A stretch of DNA of 64,000 bases from an uncultured Opitutia bacterium (GTDB lineage Bacteria; Verrucomicrobiota; Verrucomicrobiia; Opitutales; Opitutaceae): the NCBI GenBank assembly GCA_903877135.1, contig CAIRCN010000034.1, forward strand, positions 62,001-126,000, in the 5' to 3' direction. Both the position numbers and the translations under genes were made by a program. Shown here piece by piece: positions 28,175-38,032 of the stretch. Numbering within the stretch: the stretch's first letter is position 1; each line of letters opens with the position of its first letter. The notes below the pieces were generated by a model. The model saw only the letters and a list, made by a program, of their open reading frames with translations. It was not told where the DNA came from and did no database searches.

Positions 28175-31100
28175 GCCGCTCCACGTCGCGTTTGGATCGC
28201 AGTAAACACTGCCTCGCCCGTCGCCGGTGACGCCAACGGCACCTGTCCGCCGGGCGTGCCAAAATTCGCCACGGCGTCGCGGATCGCCTCGCGCACGGAG
28301 AACGCCAGCATCAGCGGCGGCTCGCCCACGGCCTTGCTGCCGTGGATCGTGTTAGCCTGCGTCGCGTTCTTCAGCAGAGTCACGTTGAACTCCCTCGGCG
28401 CATCGCCGATGGCCGGAATCTGGTAGGTGCTCGCGCTGTGCGTGAGCAGCCGGCCCGCGGTGTCCCACTTCAGTTCCTCGCTTGTGAGCCAGCCCATCCC
28501 CTGCACAAAACCGCCCTCGATCTGCCCGCGGTCGATGCCCGGGTTCAGCGAATCGCCCACGTCGTGAACGATGTCCACTCGCCGCACCCGGCTCATGCCC
28601 GTGTAGCCGTCTACCTCGACCTCCGCCACCGCCGCGCCGCACGCGAAATAGTGGAACGGTCGCCCCGCCGCCTTGCTCCAATCCCAATGGACGCCTGGCG
28701 TCTTGTAGTAGCCCGTCGCCGCCAGACTCACACGCTCCGTGTAGGCTTTGCCTGCCACTATTGCAAAGGCCACTCTCTTGCCCGAGTCCTTCGCGCGCAC
28801 CTCGCCACCGGCAAACTCCACCTGCTCCACCGTCGTGCTCAGCAGCCCGGCCGCCACAGGCGCGAGCCGCTCGCGTAAGGTCATGCACGCCGCCGCCACC
28901 GCCATGCCATTGAGGTCCGCGCTGCTCGACGCAGCCGTGGCCGACGTGTTGGGCACCTTGTCTGTGCTCGTTACCATCATGCGGATCGCCGCCGACGGCA
29001 GCCCGAGTTCGCGCATCGCCACACCCAGCATCTTCGCGTGGAGCCCCTGCCCCATCTCCGTGCCGCCGTGGTTCACCTGCACCGAGCCGTCCGGGTAAAT
29101 CAGCACATAGGCACCTGCCTGGTTGTAGTGCGTTAGGGTGAACGAAATTCCAAACTTCACCGGCGTGATCGCCAGCCCGCGTTTCAACCGCGGATGCGCC
29201 CGGTTCCACGCGTCCAACTCGCGCCGCCGCTCGGCAAATCGCGACTCCGCCTTTGCCTGCACCCAAATTGCCGGAAGGCGGTTGTCACCGATGTCCTCAT
29301 GGTAATGCGTGCGGTTGGTCTCGCCTCTGCCGTGGTAAAGGTTGCGCTCACGCACCACCTCTGGCGGCAACTCGCACGCACGCGCCACGCGGTCCACGAT
29401 CTCTTCGATGACGAGCATGCCCTGCGGCCCGCCAAACCCGCGGAAGGCCGTGTTGGATGCCGTGTTCGTCTTAGCCACGCGCCCCGTGAAATGCACCGCC
29501 GGTAGGTAGTAGGCGTTGTCCAAGTGAAATAGCGCGCGGTCCAGAATTGCCTGCGACAGGTCCAGCGACCAGCCACCGTCCGACACCAGTTCAACGTGTG
29601 CCGCTAGCAGCCGGCCCTCGTGATCGTGCCCCACAGAAAACTTCGCGTAAAACGGATGCCGTTTCCCCGTCAGCGCCATGTCCACATCGCGGTCGAGTTG
29701 CACGCGCACCGGCCGGCCCGTCTTCAACGCCGCGAGCGCGACGAACGCCGACCAGGCATTGCCCTGTGTCTCCTTGCCGCCGAAACCGCCGCCCGTGCGC
29801 GGCGCCTGCACGACGACCTTGTTGCGCGCGACGTGCAGCACCTCGGCCACGATGGCCTGGATCTCCGTCGGATGCTGCGTCGAGGCATTGACGAACACCG
29901 TCCCGTCCTCGCCCGGCTCGGCCCACGCCGCCTGCGTCTCGAGGTAAAGATGCTCCTGCCCGCCAAACGCAAACTCACCCTCCATCCTCAGCGGCGCCGC
30001 CGCCAACGCCGCCGCACAGTCGCCCCGGGTGAGCGTGTGCGGCTCGGTGTGGAAACTTCCCGCGAACAACGCCGCGGATATTCCGACGACCGCTGGCAAA
30101 GGCGCATAGTCCACTTCAACGAGCGCCGCCGCCTCGCGGCAGGCTGCCGGCGAATCGCCGACAACGAGCGCGACGATCTGCCCATGAAACATGACCTCGC
30201 CGTTCGCGAGCAGCGGCTCGTCGTGGCGCGCCGGCCCCGTGTTGTTCTGGCCCGGAATATCCTCGGCGAGCAGCACGGCCGCGATTCCCCGTGCCCGCCG
30301 GGCCTTGGTGGCGTCACGCCGGAGAATCTTCGCCCGCGCGTGCGGCGCCATCACCGGCCAGACGTCCAGCATCGCCCGCCGCTGCGCCGTGTCATCGACA
30401 TAGCGCGCCGCGCCGGTCACATGGCCTGCCGCGCTCTCGTGCCGCAGTTGCCGCGTCGCATCCGCCACCGCCCAGGGCGCACTCGCCGCAAAACCCACCG
30501 CCAGCTCCGGCACAAGGCTCGTCTCGCCCGAGACAAATTTCTCCCACAGCGACACCACCAGCCCGCGCCGATACGCCGCGCTCCCGCGCAAGTCGTCGAT
30601 GGGCGCGAACTCGTTCCGCAGCACCTCGCCCACGCTGGCGTCACCGAGCTTGTGGCCGACGAGAGCCGCCTCGGCCCCGCGCGCGCGCTTCGTCCGCTCC
30701 GCCACGCCGCCATACGCTAGTCGCGCCGCGCGGACCACGCCCGCCGCGTCCACGTCCACGCGAAACGCCGCCGCCACGATGCTGATGTCCAGCTCCACCC
30801 GGTGCGACACCTTCGCGAAATCCACCCGGCGCGTCAGGCCCGCCGCAGGCCCGCCCCGCGGCACCACGATCTCGCGAATAACCTCGTCCGCCCGCAACAC
30901 CGTCTGCCGGTAGCCGGTGCAAAAATCCGCCAGCGCCACGGTGCGGTCGCCTGCCGACGACGAGAGCACAAGCGCCGTATCGAGCGTCATGAGCACCGGT
31001 GCGCTGTCGCCGATGGGCGACGCCGTCGCGATGTTGCCCCCGAGCGTCGCCCGGTTGCGGATCTGTCGCGACGCGAACACCCGTAGCATTTTTGCCAGCG

Positions 31101-31968
31101 ACAAATATTCCGGCGCCACCTTCTCCTCGACCGCTGTGAGCGTCACGCCCGCGCCAATCCGCCACGCCTCAGGCGTCTCGGCAATCTGCGTCAGCTCCGC
31201 CACCGCCTCCGTCGAGATGAGCACGGGAAATTTCCGGAACTTCTTGTTCAGCTCCACGCCTATCTCCGTCGCTCCGGCAACCAGCTTCGCCTGCGGGTGC
31301 GCTGCCTTTAGGGCAAACAGCTCTGCGAGGGTTGTGGGTCGAAAAAACTGCTCGTCACCACCCGTGTAGCTGAGCGCGGCCAGCGCGGCCACTGGCGCGG
31401 TGAGCCGCCGGACAAACCCATCGCACATGTCTGCCTCCGCCGTTCGCGCCGCGACCGCCGCGGTCAACGCGTCGCGAATCGGCCGGTAGCCGGTGCAGCG
31501 GCAGAGATTGCCGCCCAACTGGTCGTTGATCTTGCCCGGCGACTCGATGTCGGCGCGGTGGTAGCCCTCGAACATCGACACCACGAAACCCGGCGTGCAG
31601 TAGCCGCATTGCGATCCGTAGTGCTCCACCATCGCGTCCTGCACCGGATGAAGTATTCCCGCCGAGGCGAGCCCTTCGACCGTCACGATTTCCCGCCCGG
31701 CGAACATCGGCAGCAGCGCGATGCAACTGTTGATCGCCCGGTAGGTCGCCTGGCCGTGCGCGTCGCGCTCGACGAGCGCCACCGTGCAAGCGCCGCAGTC
31801 ACCCTCGCCGCAGCCCTGCTTGCTTCCCGTGCGACCGTTCGCGCGCAGCCAATCGAGCAACGTGGTGGTGGCCGCAATGCCCGCGGCCTGCACGCGCTCG
31901 CCATTGAGCGTAAATTCGAACGAAGGGGAAAGCACCGCACACTGGGAAGCGGCGGACGTGTTACTCAT
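28171..31968 (-). CDS. Single-chain xanthine dehydrogenase (2Fe-2S/FAD/molybdopterin fusion)
   Basis: This 1265-aa protein fuses the three modules that most bacteria encode as separate subunits. The [2Fe-2S] domains have Cys53, 58, 61, 82 (GCGEGDCGAC) and Cys121, 124, 156, 158 (CGYC, CRC). The FAD domain covers about 190-470 (KLVAGATEIGVE, TLGGNIATASPIGDSAP). The molybdopterin domain runs from about 510 (GGGFGGKE, AFRGFGGPQG) to the catalytic Glu1216 in KAVGEPPLML. It oxidises hypoxanthine and xanthine to urate. The layout and length (about 1330 in animals) match the eukaryotic form. Allantoinase is 84 bp upstream on the same strand and XdhC is nearby. Confidence 0.93.
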   Translation of the reverse strand: MSNTSAASQCAVLSPSFEFTLNGERVQAAGIAATTTLLDWLRANGRTGSKQGCGEGDCGACTVALVERDAHGQATYRAINSCIALLPMFAGREIVTVEGLASAGILHPVQDAMVEHYGSQCGYCTPGFVVSMFEGYHRADIESPGKINDQLGGNLCRCTGYRPIRDALTAAVAARTAEADMCDGFVRRLTAPVAALAALSYTGGDEQFFRPTTLAELFALKAAHPQAKLVAGATEIGVELNKKFRKFPVLISTEAVAELTQIAETPEAWRIGAGVTLTAVEEKVAPEYLSLAKMLRVFASRQIRNRATLGGNIATASPIGDSAPVLMTLDTALVLSSSAGDRTVALADFCTGYRQTVLRADEVIREIVVPRGGPAAGLTRRVDFAKVSHRVELDISIVAAAFRVDVDAAGVVRAARLAYGGVAERTKRARGAEAALVGHKLGDASVGEVLRNEFAPIDDLRGSAAYRRGLVVSLWEKFVSGETSLVPELAVGFAASAPWAVADATRQLRHESAAGHVTGAARYVDDTAQRRAMLDVWPVMAPHARAKILRRDATKARRARGIAAVLLAEDIPGQNNTGPARHDEPLLANGEVMFHGQIVALVVGDSPAACREAAALVEVDYAPLPAVVGISAALFAGSFHTEPHTLTRGDCAAALAAAPLRMEGEFAFGGQEHLYLETQAAWAEPGEDGTVFVNASTQHPTEIQAIVAEVLHVARNKVVVQAPRTGGGFGGKETQGNAWSAFVALAALKTGRPVRVQLDRDVDMALTGKRHPFYAKFSVGHDHEGRLLAAHVELVSDGGWSLDLSQAILDRALFHLDNAYYLPAVHFTGRVAKTNTASNTAFRGFGGPQGMLVIEEIVDRVARACELPPEVVRERNLYHGRGETNRTHYHEDIGDNRLPAIWVQAKAESRFAERRRELDAWNRAHPRLKRGLAITPVKFGISFTLTHYNQAGAYVLIYPDGSVQVNHGGTEMGQGLHAKMLGVAMRELGLPSAAIRMMVTSTDKVPNTSATAASSSADLNGMAVAAACMTLRERLAPVAAGLLSTTVEQVEFAGGEVRAKDSGKRVAFAIVAGKAYTERVSLAATGYYKTPGVHWDWSKAAGRPFHYFACGAAVAEVEVDGYTGMSRVRRVDIVHDVGDSLNPGIDRGQIEGGFVQGMGWLTSEELKWDTAGRLLTHSASTYQIPAIGDAPREFNVTLLKNATQANTIHGSKAVGEPPLMLAFSVREAIRDAVANFGTPGGQVPLASPATGEAVFTAIQTRRGAA

Positions 31969-32052
31969 GTCCCTTGTCTAACTGTGGAAACCTTGCCGGC
32001 AATACCGGACCGCAGGCTCTGGCCAATTGCCGACACCATTCCCCCAGTTGAA

Positions 32053-33462
32053 TCAGCGGTGCGGCGCGAGAAACTTCGCAGCAAACGGCAGATTCGTCAG
32101 CCGGCCGTCGGCCAGCACCGCCGTGCCGCGCACATAAGTGTGCGTCACCTGCGCCCGGCTGCGCTCGCCAACGTAGGCGCTGAGGCGGTGCCGCGTCCAA
32201 AGCTCGTCCGCGCAAATCGTCCGGGCTTTGCCAAACTCGACCAGCGAAAAATCCGCGTCGTGCCCCGCCACCAGCAACCCCTTCCGGTCGTCGATTTGAA
32301 AACGCCGCGCGACATTCCGGGCCAACACCGCTGCCAACATCGGCAGGTCTCGCGCCACCGTCTTTTCGCACGCAGAGAACAGGAGCTCAAACCCGTGCTG
32401 CACTCCCGCAATGCCGCCCCACACCGCAAACAGGTTTGCCGAGTCCTTCATCTCCGGCCGCGCCGGCGAGTGGTCGGAGCCGACCGTGTGAATCCGGCCC
32501 GCGCGCAGCCCGGCCCACAACGCCTTGCGCCGTTTCTCGTCGCGCAGCGGCGGCGCGCACTTCGCCAGCGGGCCGAGCCGCAGGAAATCCTTGTCGTTGA
32601 GCAAAAGATAGTGCGGGCACGTCTCGGCCGTCACATCCACACGCTGCTCCCGCGCCTCCGCGATGAGCGCGACAGCCTCGGGACTGCTCACCTGCACCAC
32701 ATGCAGCGCGCATTCCGTCTCGCCCGCGAGCTCCAGCGCCACACGCAGCGCCGCCAACTCCGCCTCGACCGGACGTGACTCCAGCCACGCGCGCGCATCC
32801 GTGCGACCTTCGGCCTTAAACTCCGCCGCAAGCCGCGCCACCAGCGCGCCGTCCTCGGCGTGGACGGCCACCGGCAGGCCGAGTTTCGCCGCGCGCTTCA
32901 TCCCCTCGCGCAGCGTGCCAGGATCGACATTCTTGAAACTGGCTGTGCCGTTGTCGCACAGGAACGCCTTCAGCCCGATCGCCCCCGCGTCGCGCAAACC
33001 GGCCAGCTGGTCAAGATTCCCCGGCGTCAGTCCGCCCCACAGCGCGAAATCGGTGCATGACTTCTCCTCGGCGCAGCGCCGCTTCTCTCGCAGCGCCGCT
33101 GCGTCAAGCACTGGCGGTTCCGAGTGCAGCGGCATGTCGAAAAACATCGTGCCGCCGCCCGCTGCCAGCGCCGCCGACCCACTCGCGATACCCTCCAAGT
33201 CCGCCCGTCCCGGCTCGTTGAAATGCACATGCGCATCGATGATGCCGGGGAAAACGTAGCTGCCACTCGCGTCGAGCGTGTTCACCGTGTCGTCGGTCAC
33301 GTTCGGGGCCAGGCGCACGATCTTGCCCCGCGCGATGCCGAGTTCGGCCTCCACGATGCCGTCCGGCGTGACGAGGTGCCCTCCGCGCACGACGAGGTCG
33401 AGACGCTCGGGCTCGAGGTGCGTCCGTGCGTTGGGTCTGACCGTCGGGCTAGTGGGTTTCAT
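32053..33462 (-). CDS. allB: Allantoinase (cyclic amidohydrolase family)
   Basis: ATG 33462 is preferred over a TTG 18 bp upstream and gives 469 aa. Metal-site motifs of the dihydroorotase/allantoinase family are present: DAHVHFNEPGR, the lysine in GLKAFLCDNG, VAVHAED, LHVVQVSSPEA and VGSDHSPA. The FNEPGR and FFDMPLHSEPP blocks favour allantoinase over dihydroorotase. It opens allantoin to allantoate. It is upstream of, and co-directional with, xanthine dehydrogenase and diverges from the guanine deaminase gene, which supports a purine-degradation role. Confidence 0.88.
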   Translation of the reverse strand: MKPTSPTVRPNARTHLEPERLDLVVRGGHLVTPDGIVEAELGIARGKIVRLAPNVTDDTVNTLDASGSYVFPGIIDAHVHFNEPGRADLEGIASGSAALAAGGGTMFFDMPLHSEPPVLDAAALREKRRCAEEKSCTDFALWGGLTPGNLDQLAGLRDAGAIGLKAFLCDNGTASFKNVDPGTLREGMKRAAKLGLPVAVHAEDGALVARLAAEFKAEGRTDARAWLESRPVEAELAALRVALELAGETECALHVVQVSSPEAVALIAEAREQRVDVTAETCPHYLLLNDKDFLRLGPLAKCAPPLRDEKRRKALWAGLRAGRIHTVGSDHSPARPEMKDSANLFAVWGGIAGVQHGFELLFSACEKTVARDLPMLAAVLARNVARRFQIDDRKGLLVAGHDADFSLVEFGKARTICADELWTRHRLSAYVGERSRAQVTHTYVRGTAVLADGRLTNLPFAAKFLAPHR

Positions 33463-33535
33463 GGAACGCCGGCGAGCCAAGTTATGCCATTGTCACCTGT
33501 CAGCAGGATAGTGCAGCTTCTCCTCCTACCAAATC

Positions 33536-34006
33536 ATGCACCAAGAAGACTACATGCGCGCCGCCATCGCGCTCGCCCGCGACGGAATGAATTCCGGGCG
33601 CGGCGGGCCGTTCGGTTGCGTCATCGTGCGCAAGGGCAAGATCGTCGCCCGCGGGCAGAACCGCGTCACCTCCGCCAACGACCCGACAGCCCATGCCGAG
33701 GTCTCCGCCATCCGCGAGGCCTGCGCGTCGCTCCAGACGTTCCAGCTCGACGACTGCGAACTCTACACGAGCTGTGAGCCGTGCCCGATGTGCCTCGCAG
33801 CGATCTACTGGGCGCGCATTCCGCGGGTTTACTACGGCAACACGCGGGCCGACGCCGCAGCGATCGGTTTCGACGATGACTTCATCTACCGTCAGATCCC
33901 GCTTCCCCCGGAGCAGCGGGCGGTCAAGATGAAGTCACTGTTGCGCAAAGCGGCCCAAGCCACTTTCCTAGAGTGGGCCGGCAAAACAGACAAAGTGCGC
34001 TACTGA
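33536..34006 (+). CDS. guaD: Guanine deaminase (cytidine-deaminase fold)
   Basis: The 156-aa protein has the zinc deaminase motifs HAEVSAIR and SCEPCPMCLAAIYWARI. The C-terminal tail FLEWAGKTDKVRY resembles the swapped tail of Bacillus GuaD and differs from TadA, which has a different C-terminus. It converts guanine to xanthine, the substrate of the xanthine dehydrogenase encoded divergently. A tRNA adenosine deaminase is the main alternative, made less likely by the tail and the cluster. Start ATG 33536 lies 73 bp from the allantoinase start. Confidence 0.88.
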   Translation: MHQEDYMRAAIALARDGMNSGRGGPFGCVIVRKGKIVARGQNRVTSANDPTAHAEVSAIREACASLQTFQLDDCELYTSCEPCPMCLAAIYWARIPRVYYGNTRADAAAIGFDDDFIYRQIPLPPEQRAVKMKSLLRKAAQATFLEWAGKTDKVRY

Positions 34007-34071
34007 GAGCAGCCCGTCTCGTTCGCAATAGTCTGGCGTTTTGGCGTCGGCAATTTTCGCTTATTCGCACC

Positions 34072-35616
34072 ATGCCCCTACTCCTTCGCCTTGCTGTTTT
34101 GACAGGGTTGCTCCTTCCCGTCGCCATGCCCGCCCTCGCCAAGGACGCTGCCCCTGGCACTGCCGCGGCGAGCGCCGCGTCACCCGCCATCGAAAACTCC
34201 ATCGTCAAGGTCTTCGCCACCATTCGTGCCCCGGACCTGCCCAAGCCGTGGACGAAATCTTCCCCGCGCGAGGTCAGCGGCACCGGCATGGTCATCGAGG
34301 GCAAACGTATTCTGACAAACGCCCATGTGGTCCTCTACTCGAGCCAGGTGCAGGTGCAGGCCAACCAGTCGGGCGACAAGCTTTCCGCCACCGTCGAATA
34401 CGTCGCACTTGGCATCGATCTCGCCGTTCTGAAGTTAGACGACGAAACCTTCTTCGACGCCCACGCGCCCCTGCCCCGCGCCAGCACCCTCCCGCAGATC
34501 AAGGACAGCGTCCTCGTTTATGGCTATCCAACCGGAGGCACCAGTCTCTCCATTACCAAGGGCATCGTCTCCCGCATTGAGTTCGCCAATTACAATTATC
34601 CTGTGTCCGGCCTTCGCGTGCAGATCGACGCCGCCATCAATCCAGGCAACAGCGGTGGTCCCGCGCTGGTCAACGATCAGGTCATCGGCCTTGCCTACAG
34701 CCATCTCGCCAACGCACAGAACATCGGCTACATCATCCCCTGCGAGGAAATCGAGCTCTTCCTCAAAGACGTCGCCGATGGCCATTACGATGGCAAGCCC
34801 GGCCTGTTCGACGGTTACCAGACGCTGGAAAACGCCGCCCTGCGTGCCTACCTCAAGCTCGACAAGGGCGTCCAAGGCGTCGTCGTGCACGACCCGTTTA
34901 AGACCGACGGCGCCTACCCGCTCAAGGCGTGGGACATCATCACCAGCATTGGCGGCACGCCGATTGACAACGAGGGCATGATCAAACTCGGGGACAACTT
35001 GCGCGTGCGTTTCACCTACAAGGTCCAGCATGTCACGAAGGACGGCAAGGTACCGCTGACGATACTGCGCGCCGGCAAAACCCTCGCCATCGACTTGCCG
35101 GTTGCTCCCGACCGGCCGAAACTCATCTCCTATCTCCACGGCGACTATCCCCGATATTTCATCTTTGGACCGATCGTCTTCTCGGTTGCGACGGAGGACT
35201 TTGTCGGCGTGCTCACCTCGGCCAGCGCGCACGCGGTCGCCGCACTGAGCATTTTGGGCAATCCGCTCGTCACCCGCCGTAGCGACCAGCCGGCTTTCCC
35301 CGGCGAGGAGTTGGTTTTCATCTCCTCCCCGTTCCTGCCGCACAAGCTCTCCAAGGGTTATGGCACCCCCGTCCTGAAAATCGTGGAGTCTGTCAACGGC
35401 ACCAAGATCAGGAATCTCGCCCACTTGGTCACGGTGCTCCGCGACACCAAGGGCGAGTTCGTCGTCATCGAATACGCTACCCGCACCGCGGAAACAATGA
35501 TCTTTCCCCGCGCAGAGATGATCGCCGCTACCGAGGAGATTCTGACCGACAATGGCATCCGTGCGCAGGCCTCGCCTGAGCTGATGGCACTCTGGAACGC
35601 AAAACTGTCCAAATGA
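34072..35616 (+). CDS. Deg/HtrA-type serine protease with PDZ region, exported
   Basis: Although the frame opens at 33973, ATG 34072 is followed by a clear signal peptide (PLLLRLAVLTGLLLPVAMPA, then LAKDA), giving 514 aa. The trypsin-like triad is His85 (LTNAHVV), Asp116 (GIDLAVLKL) and Ser194 (NPGNSGGP). A PDZ domain follows (about 275-375, LKAWDIITSIGGTPID), and the last 130 residues resemble the second PDZ-like module of plant Deg proteases. It should act in the periplasm on damaged proteins. It lies inside the purine block without obvious functional connection. Confidence 0.88.
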   Translation: MPLLLRLAVLTGLLLPVAMPALAKDAAPGTAAASAASPAIENSIVKVFATIRAPDLPKPWTKSSPREVSGTGMVIEGKRILTNAHVVLYSSQVQVQANQSGDKLSATVEYVALGIDLAVLKLDDETFFDAHAPLPRASTLPQIKDSVLVYGYPTGGTSLSITKGIVSRIEFANYNYPVSGLRVQIDAAINPGNSGGPALVNDQVIGLAYSHLANAQNIGYIIPCEEIELFLKDVADGHYDGKPGLFDGYQTLENAALRAYLKLDKGVQGVVVHDPFKTDGAYPLKAWDIITSIGGTPIDNEGMIKLGDNLRVRFTYKVQHVTKDGKVPLTILRAGKTLAIDLPVAPDRPKLISYLHGDYPRYFIFGPIVFSVATEDFVGVLTSASAHAVAALSILGNPLVTRRSDQPAFPGEELVFISSPFLPHKLSKGYGTPVLKIVESVNGTKIRNLAHLVTVLRDTKGEFVVIEYATRTAETMIFPRAEMIAATEEILTDNGIRAQASPELMALWNAKLSK

Positions 35617-35622
35617 TCTGCA

Positions 35623-37302
35623 TCAGTCGACCAGCGGTGTGAAACTCCACTTCGCCGCGGAAAACAGGCCGTGGTCGCTCAGTTTCAGGTCGGGTATGAC
35701 GAGCAGCGCCATGAACGAAAGCGTCATGAACGGCGCGTCGAGTTTGGAGCCGAGCTGCTTGGCCATACGGTCGAGCTGCCTGTAACGCCGCGCCACGACC
35801 CGCCCGTCTCCGCTGGCCATCAATCCCGCAATGGGCAGCGGTTGCACGGCGCTCCGGTCGCGACCCACCACGCTGAGACCGCCGCGCGCGCCGATGACGA
35901 GATTGATCGCGGCGCACAACGAGGCGTCGTCCGCGCCGACCGCCACGATGTTGTGGGAATCGTGCGCCACCGAGGAGGCCAGCGCGCCGGCCTTCAGGCC
36001 GAAGCCTCGGATAAACGCAACCGCTGGCGGCGCATGCGGCGCGTAGCGGTTCACCACGGCAATTTTTAGGATGTCGCGCGCCACGTCAGCAACCGCAGTC
36101 CCGGCTTCCACGCACGGCTCCTCGCGCAGATGCCGCGTGATGAGCTGACCGTTGATCGCCCCGATGACATTCAGTGTCTTCGGTGGACCGTTCAGCACCA
36201 CCGCAAAGTCCGCTTCAGCACGCGGCCGGGCGCGGAAACAGTTCACCACCCGCGATAACTGGCGCGGCAGGAGGCTGCGGCCATCGCGCGCCACGAGTTT
36301 GCCTCGCAGGTAAGTGCGGCGCACGCGCAGGTCCTTCCAGCCGGTGAAGACGATGAAATCCGCCGGATCGCCGGCGCGCAGCAGCCCGACGTCCAGCTGG
36401 TAGTGTTCGATGGGGTTGACCGAGGCGCAGCGCAGCACATCGAAACGGTCGGCCCCGGATTTCAGGGCGCGCCGCACATGCTCATCGAGGTGCCGCACCA
36501 TGAGGAGGTCGGGATGCAGGTCATCGCAGCAGAACATGCAGCGGTCGGCGTCGGTTTTCAGAAGCGAGGCGAGGGCGGCAAAATTGCGGGCTGCCGAGCC
36601 CTCGCGGATGAGAATCTTCATGCCGGCGGCGAGCTTGTCCTGCGCCTCCTCCAGCGTGAAACACTCGTGGTCGGTGGCCGGTCCGGCGGCGGCGTAGGCC
36701 CGGGCCTGTTCGCCCCGGAGGCCGGGCGCGTGACCGTCAACCTGTTTACCGCGCCGCTGCGCTTCGGCGATCATCGCCCGCAATGCCGGGTCGCCCCCGA
36801 GCACGCCGGGGAAGTTCATCACCTCGCTGAGATATTTGATCTCGTTCCGCGCGAGCAGTCGGGACACCGCCGCCACGTCGAGCGCGGCGCCGGCGGTTTC
36901 GAAGCCGGTGGCCGGAACACATGGAGGCGCGCCGAAGTTGAACTTGAATGGCGTACGCTTGCCGTCGCGGATCATGTAGTTGACGCCCGCGGCACCGAGC
37001 ACGTTGGCGATCTCGTGCGGGTCGGACACGGTAGCGACAGTTCCATGCACGACCGACCAACGGGCGAACTCCGCCGGCGGCAGCATCGAACTCTCGATGT
37101 GAATGTGCGCATCGACAAAGCCAGGGGCGATGCAGTGGGCATAGCGCCGACCTGGCGTGGGTACAATGCGACGGATCACACCTCCACTCCACTCCACCGT
37201 GCCCGGAAAAATCCTCCGGTTGAACAAATCGACGATGTTGCCCGAAAGCCGTTGGTCCGTCACAAGGCGAGGTTGGCCGCTGTGCGGCCGCGTGGCAACC
37301 AC
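35623..37302 (-). CDS. ade: Adenine deaminase (amidohydrolase family)
   Basis: The 559-aa protein shows the adenine deaminase signature: IAPGFVDAHIHIESSMLPP, VSDPHEIANV, GHAPGLRG, DHECFTLEEAQDKLAAGMKILIREGSA (two segments of one block), CCDDLHPD and the C-terminal SVAHDSHNIVAVG. Two metal ions act at the HxH and following acidic residues in this family. It converts adenine to hypoxanthine, feeding xanthine dehydrogenase. The GTG start at 37302 is the only reasonable one. It completes the set adenine, guanine, xanthine and allantoin enzymes in this region. Confidence 0.93.
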   Translation of the reverse strand: MVATRPHSGQPRLVTDQRLSGNIVDLFNRRIFPGTVEWSGGVIRRIVPTPGRRYAHCIAPGFVDAHIHIESSMLPPAEFARWSVVHGTVATVSDPHEIANVLGAAGVNYMIRDGKRTPFKFNFGAPPCVPATGFETAGAALDVAAVSRLLARNEIKYLSEVMNFPGVLGGDPALRAMIAEAQRRGKQVDGHAPGLRGEQARAYAAAGPATDHECFTLEEAQDKLAAGMKILIREGSAARNFAALASLLKTDADRCMFCCDDLHPDLLMVRHLDEHVRRALKSGADRFDVLRCASVNPIEHYQLDVGLLRAGDPADFIVFTGWKDLRVRRTYLRGKLVARDGRSLLPRQLSRVVNCFRARPRAEADFAVVLNGPPKTLNVIGAINGQLITRHLREEPCVEAGTAVADVARDILKIAVVNRYAPHAPPAVAFIRGFGLKAGALASSVAHDSHNIVAVGADDASLCAAINLVIGARGGLSVVGRDRSAVQPLPIAGLMASGDGRVVARRYRQLDRMAKQLGSKLDAPFMTLSFMALLVIPDLKLSDHGLFSAAKWSFTPLVD

Positions 37303-37349
37303 GTCTGTGCACTTGCCAACCGCCGTCTGCCGCCCAACGTTGGCTACCT

Positions 37350-38024
37350 ATGCATTTCGACAGCCACCAGCCCGGACAATCCGCCCCGCTCCCGCTCCCG
37401 CTCCCGCGCCTCGATGACGACGATGATGATGACGACGGCGAACAGGAAGACGCCCCCGCGCGCAAAGGCAACGCCACCCCCGTGGCGATGCTGATCCAGA
37501 AGAAATTTCTCACGCAGCGGAAAATCTTCCTCTGGGGCGCGGTCACGGATGCGACCGCCAAGGATATCACCGAAAAACTGCTTTACCTCGAGACGATCGA
37601 GCCCGGCAAGGAGATCACCTTCTACATCAATTCGCCAGGCGGCTCGATCACGGCAGGCATGGCCGTCTACGATACTATGAAGCTGATCTCCTCGCCGATC
37701 ACCGTGGTGGTCACCGGCATGGCGGCCTCGATGGGCTCCATTTTGCTCTCTGGCGCACCGAAGGGCCGACGGCTGCTCTTCCCCCATTCGCGCGTGCTCA
37801 TCCACCAACCGCTCATTTCCGGTCGCATGATCGGACCGGCAAGCGACATTAACATTCAGGCACAGGAAATGGAAAAGATCCGCGCCGAGCTAAATCAGAT
37901 CCTCGCCGACGCCTCGGGGCAGCCGCTTGAGCGGATCAACCGCGACACCGACCGCGATTTCTATCTCAACGCCCAGGAAGCCATCACCTACGGCCTGGCC
38001 GACCGGATCGTGGACCGCGTCTGA
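37350..38024 (+). CDS. clpP: ATP-dependent Clp protease proteolytic subunit with acidic N-terminal extension
   Basis: The 224-aa protein has the ClpP catalytic triad: Ser127 (GMAASMGS), His152 (LIHQP) and Asp199 (INRDTDRD). INSPGGSITAGMAVYDTM and the C-terminal YGLADRIVDRV are typical. The N-terminus carries about 45 extra residues with PLPLPLPRL followed by eight consecutive Asp (22-29) and more acidic residues. Ordinary ClpP propeptides are short and not acidic. No clpX or lon gene is adjacent; upstream is the divergent adenine deaminase gene. The extension might be a processed propeptide or alter pore gating, which is inference. Confidence 0.93.
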   Translation: MHFDSHQPGQSAPLPLPLPRLDDDDDDDDGEQEDAPARKGNATPVAMLIQKKFLTQRKIFLWGAVTDATAKDITEKLLYLETIEPGKEITFYINSPGGSITAGMAVYDTMKLISSPITVVVTGMAASMGSILLSGAPKGRRLLFPHSRVLIHQPLISGRMIGPASDINIQAQEMEKIRAELNQILADASGQPLERINRDTDRDFYLNAQEAITYGLADRIVDRV

Positions 38025-38032
38025 CGCCGGAC

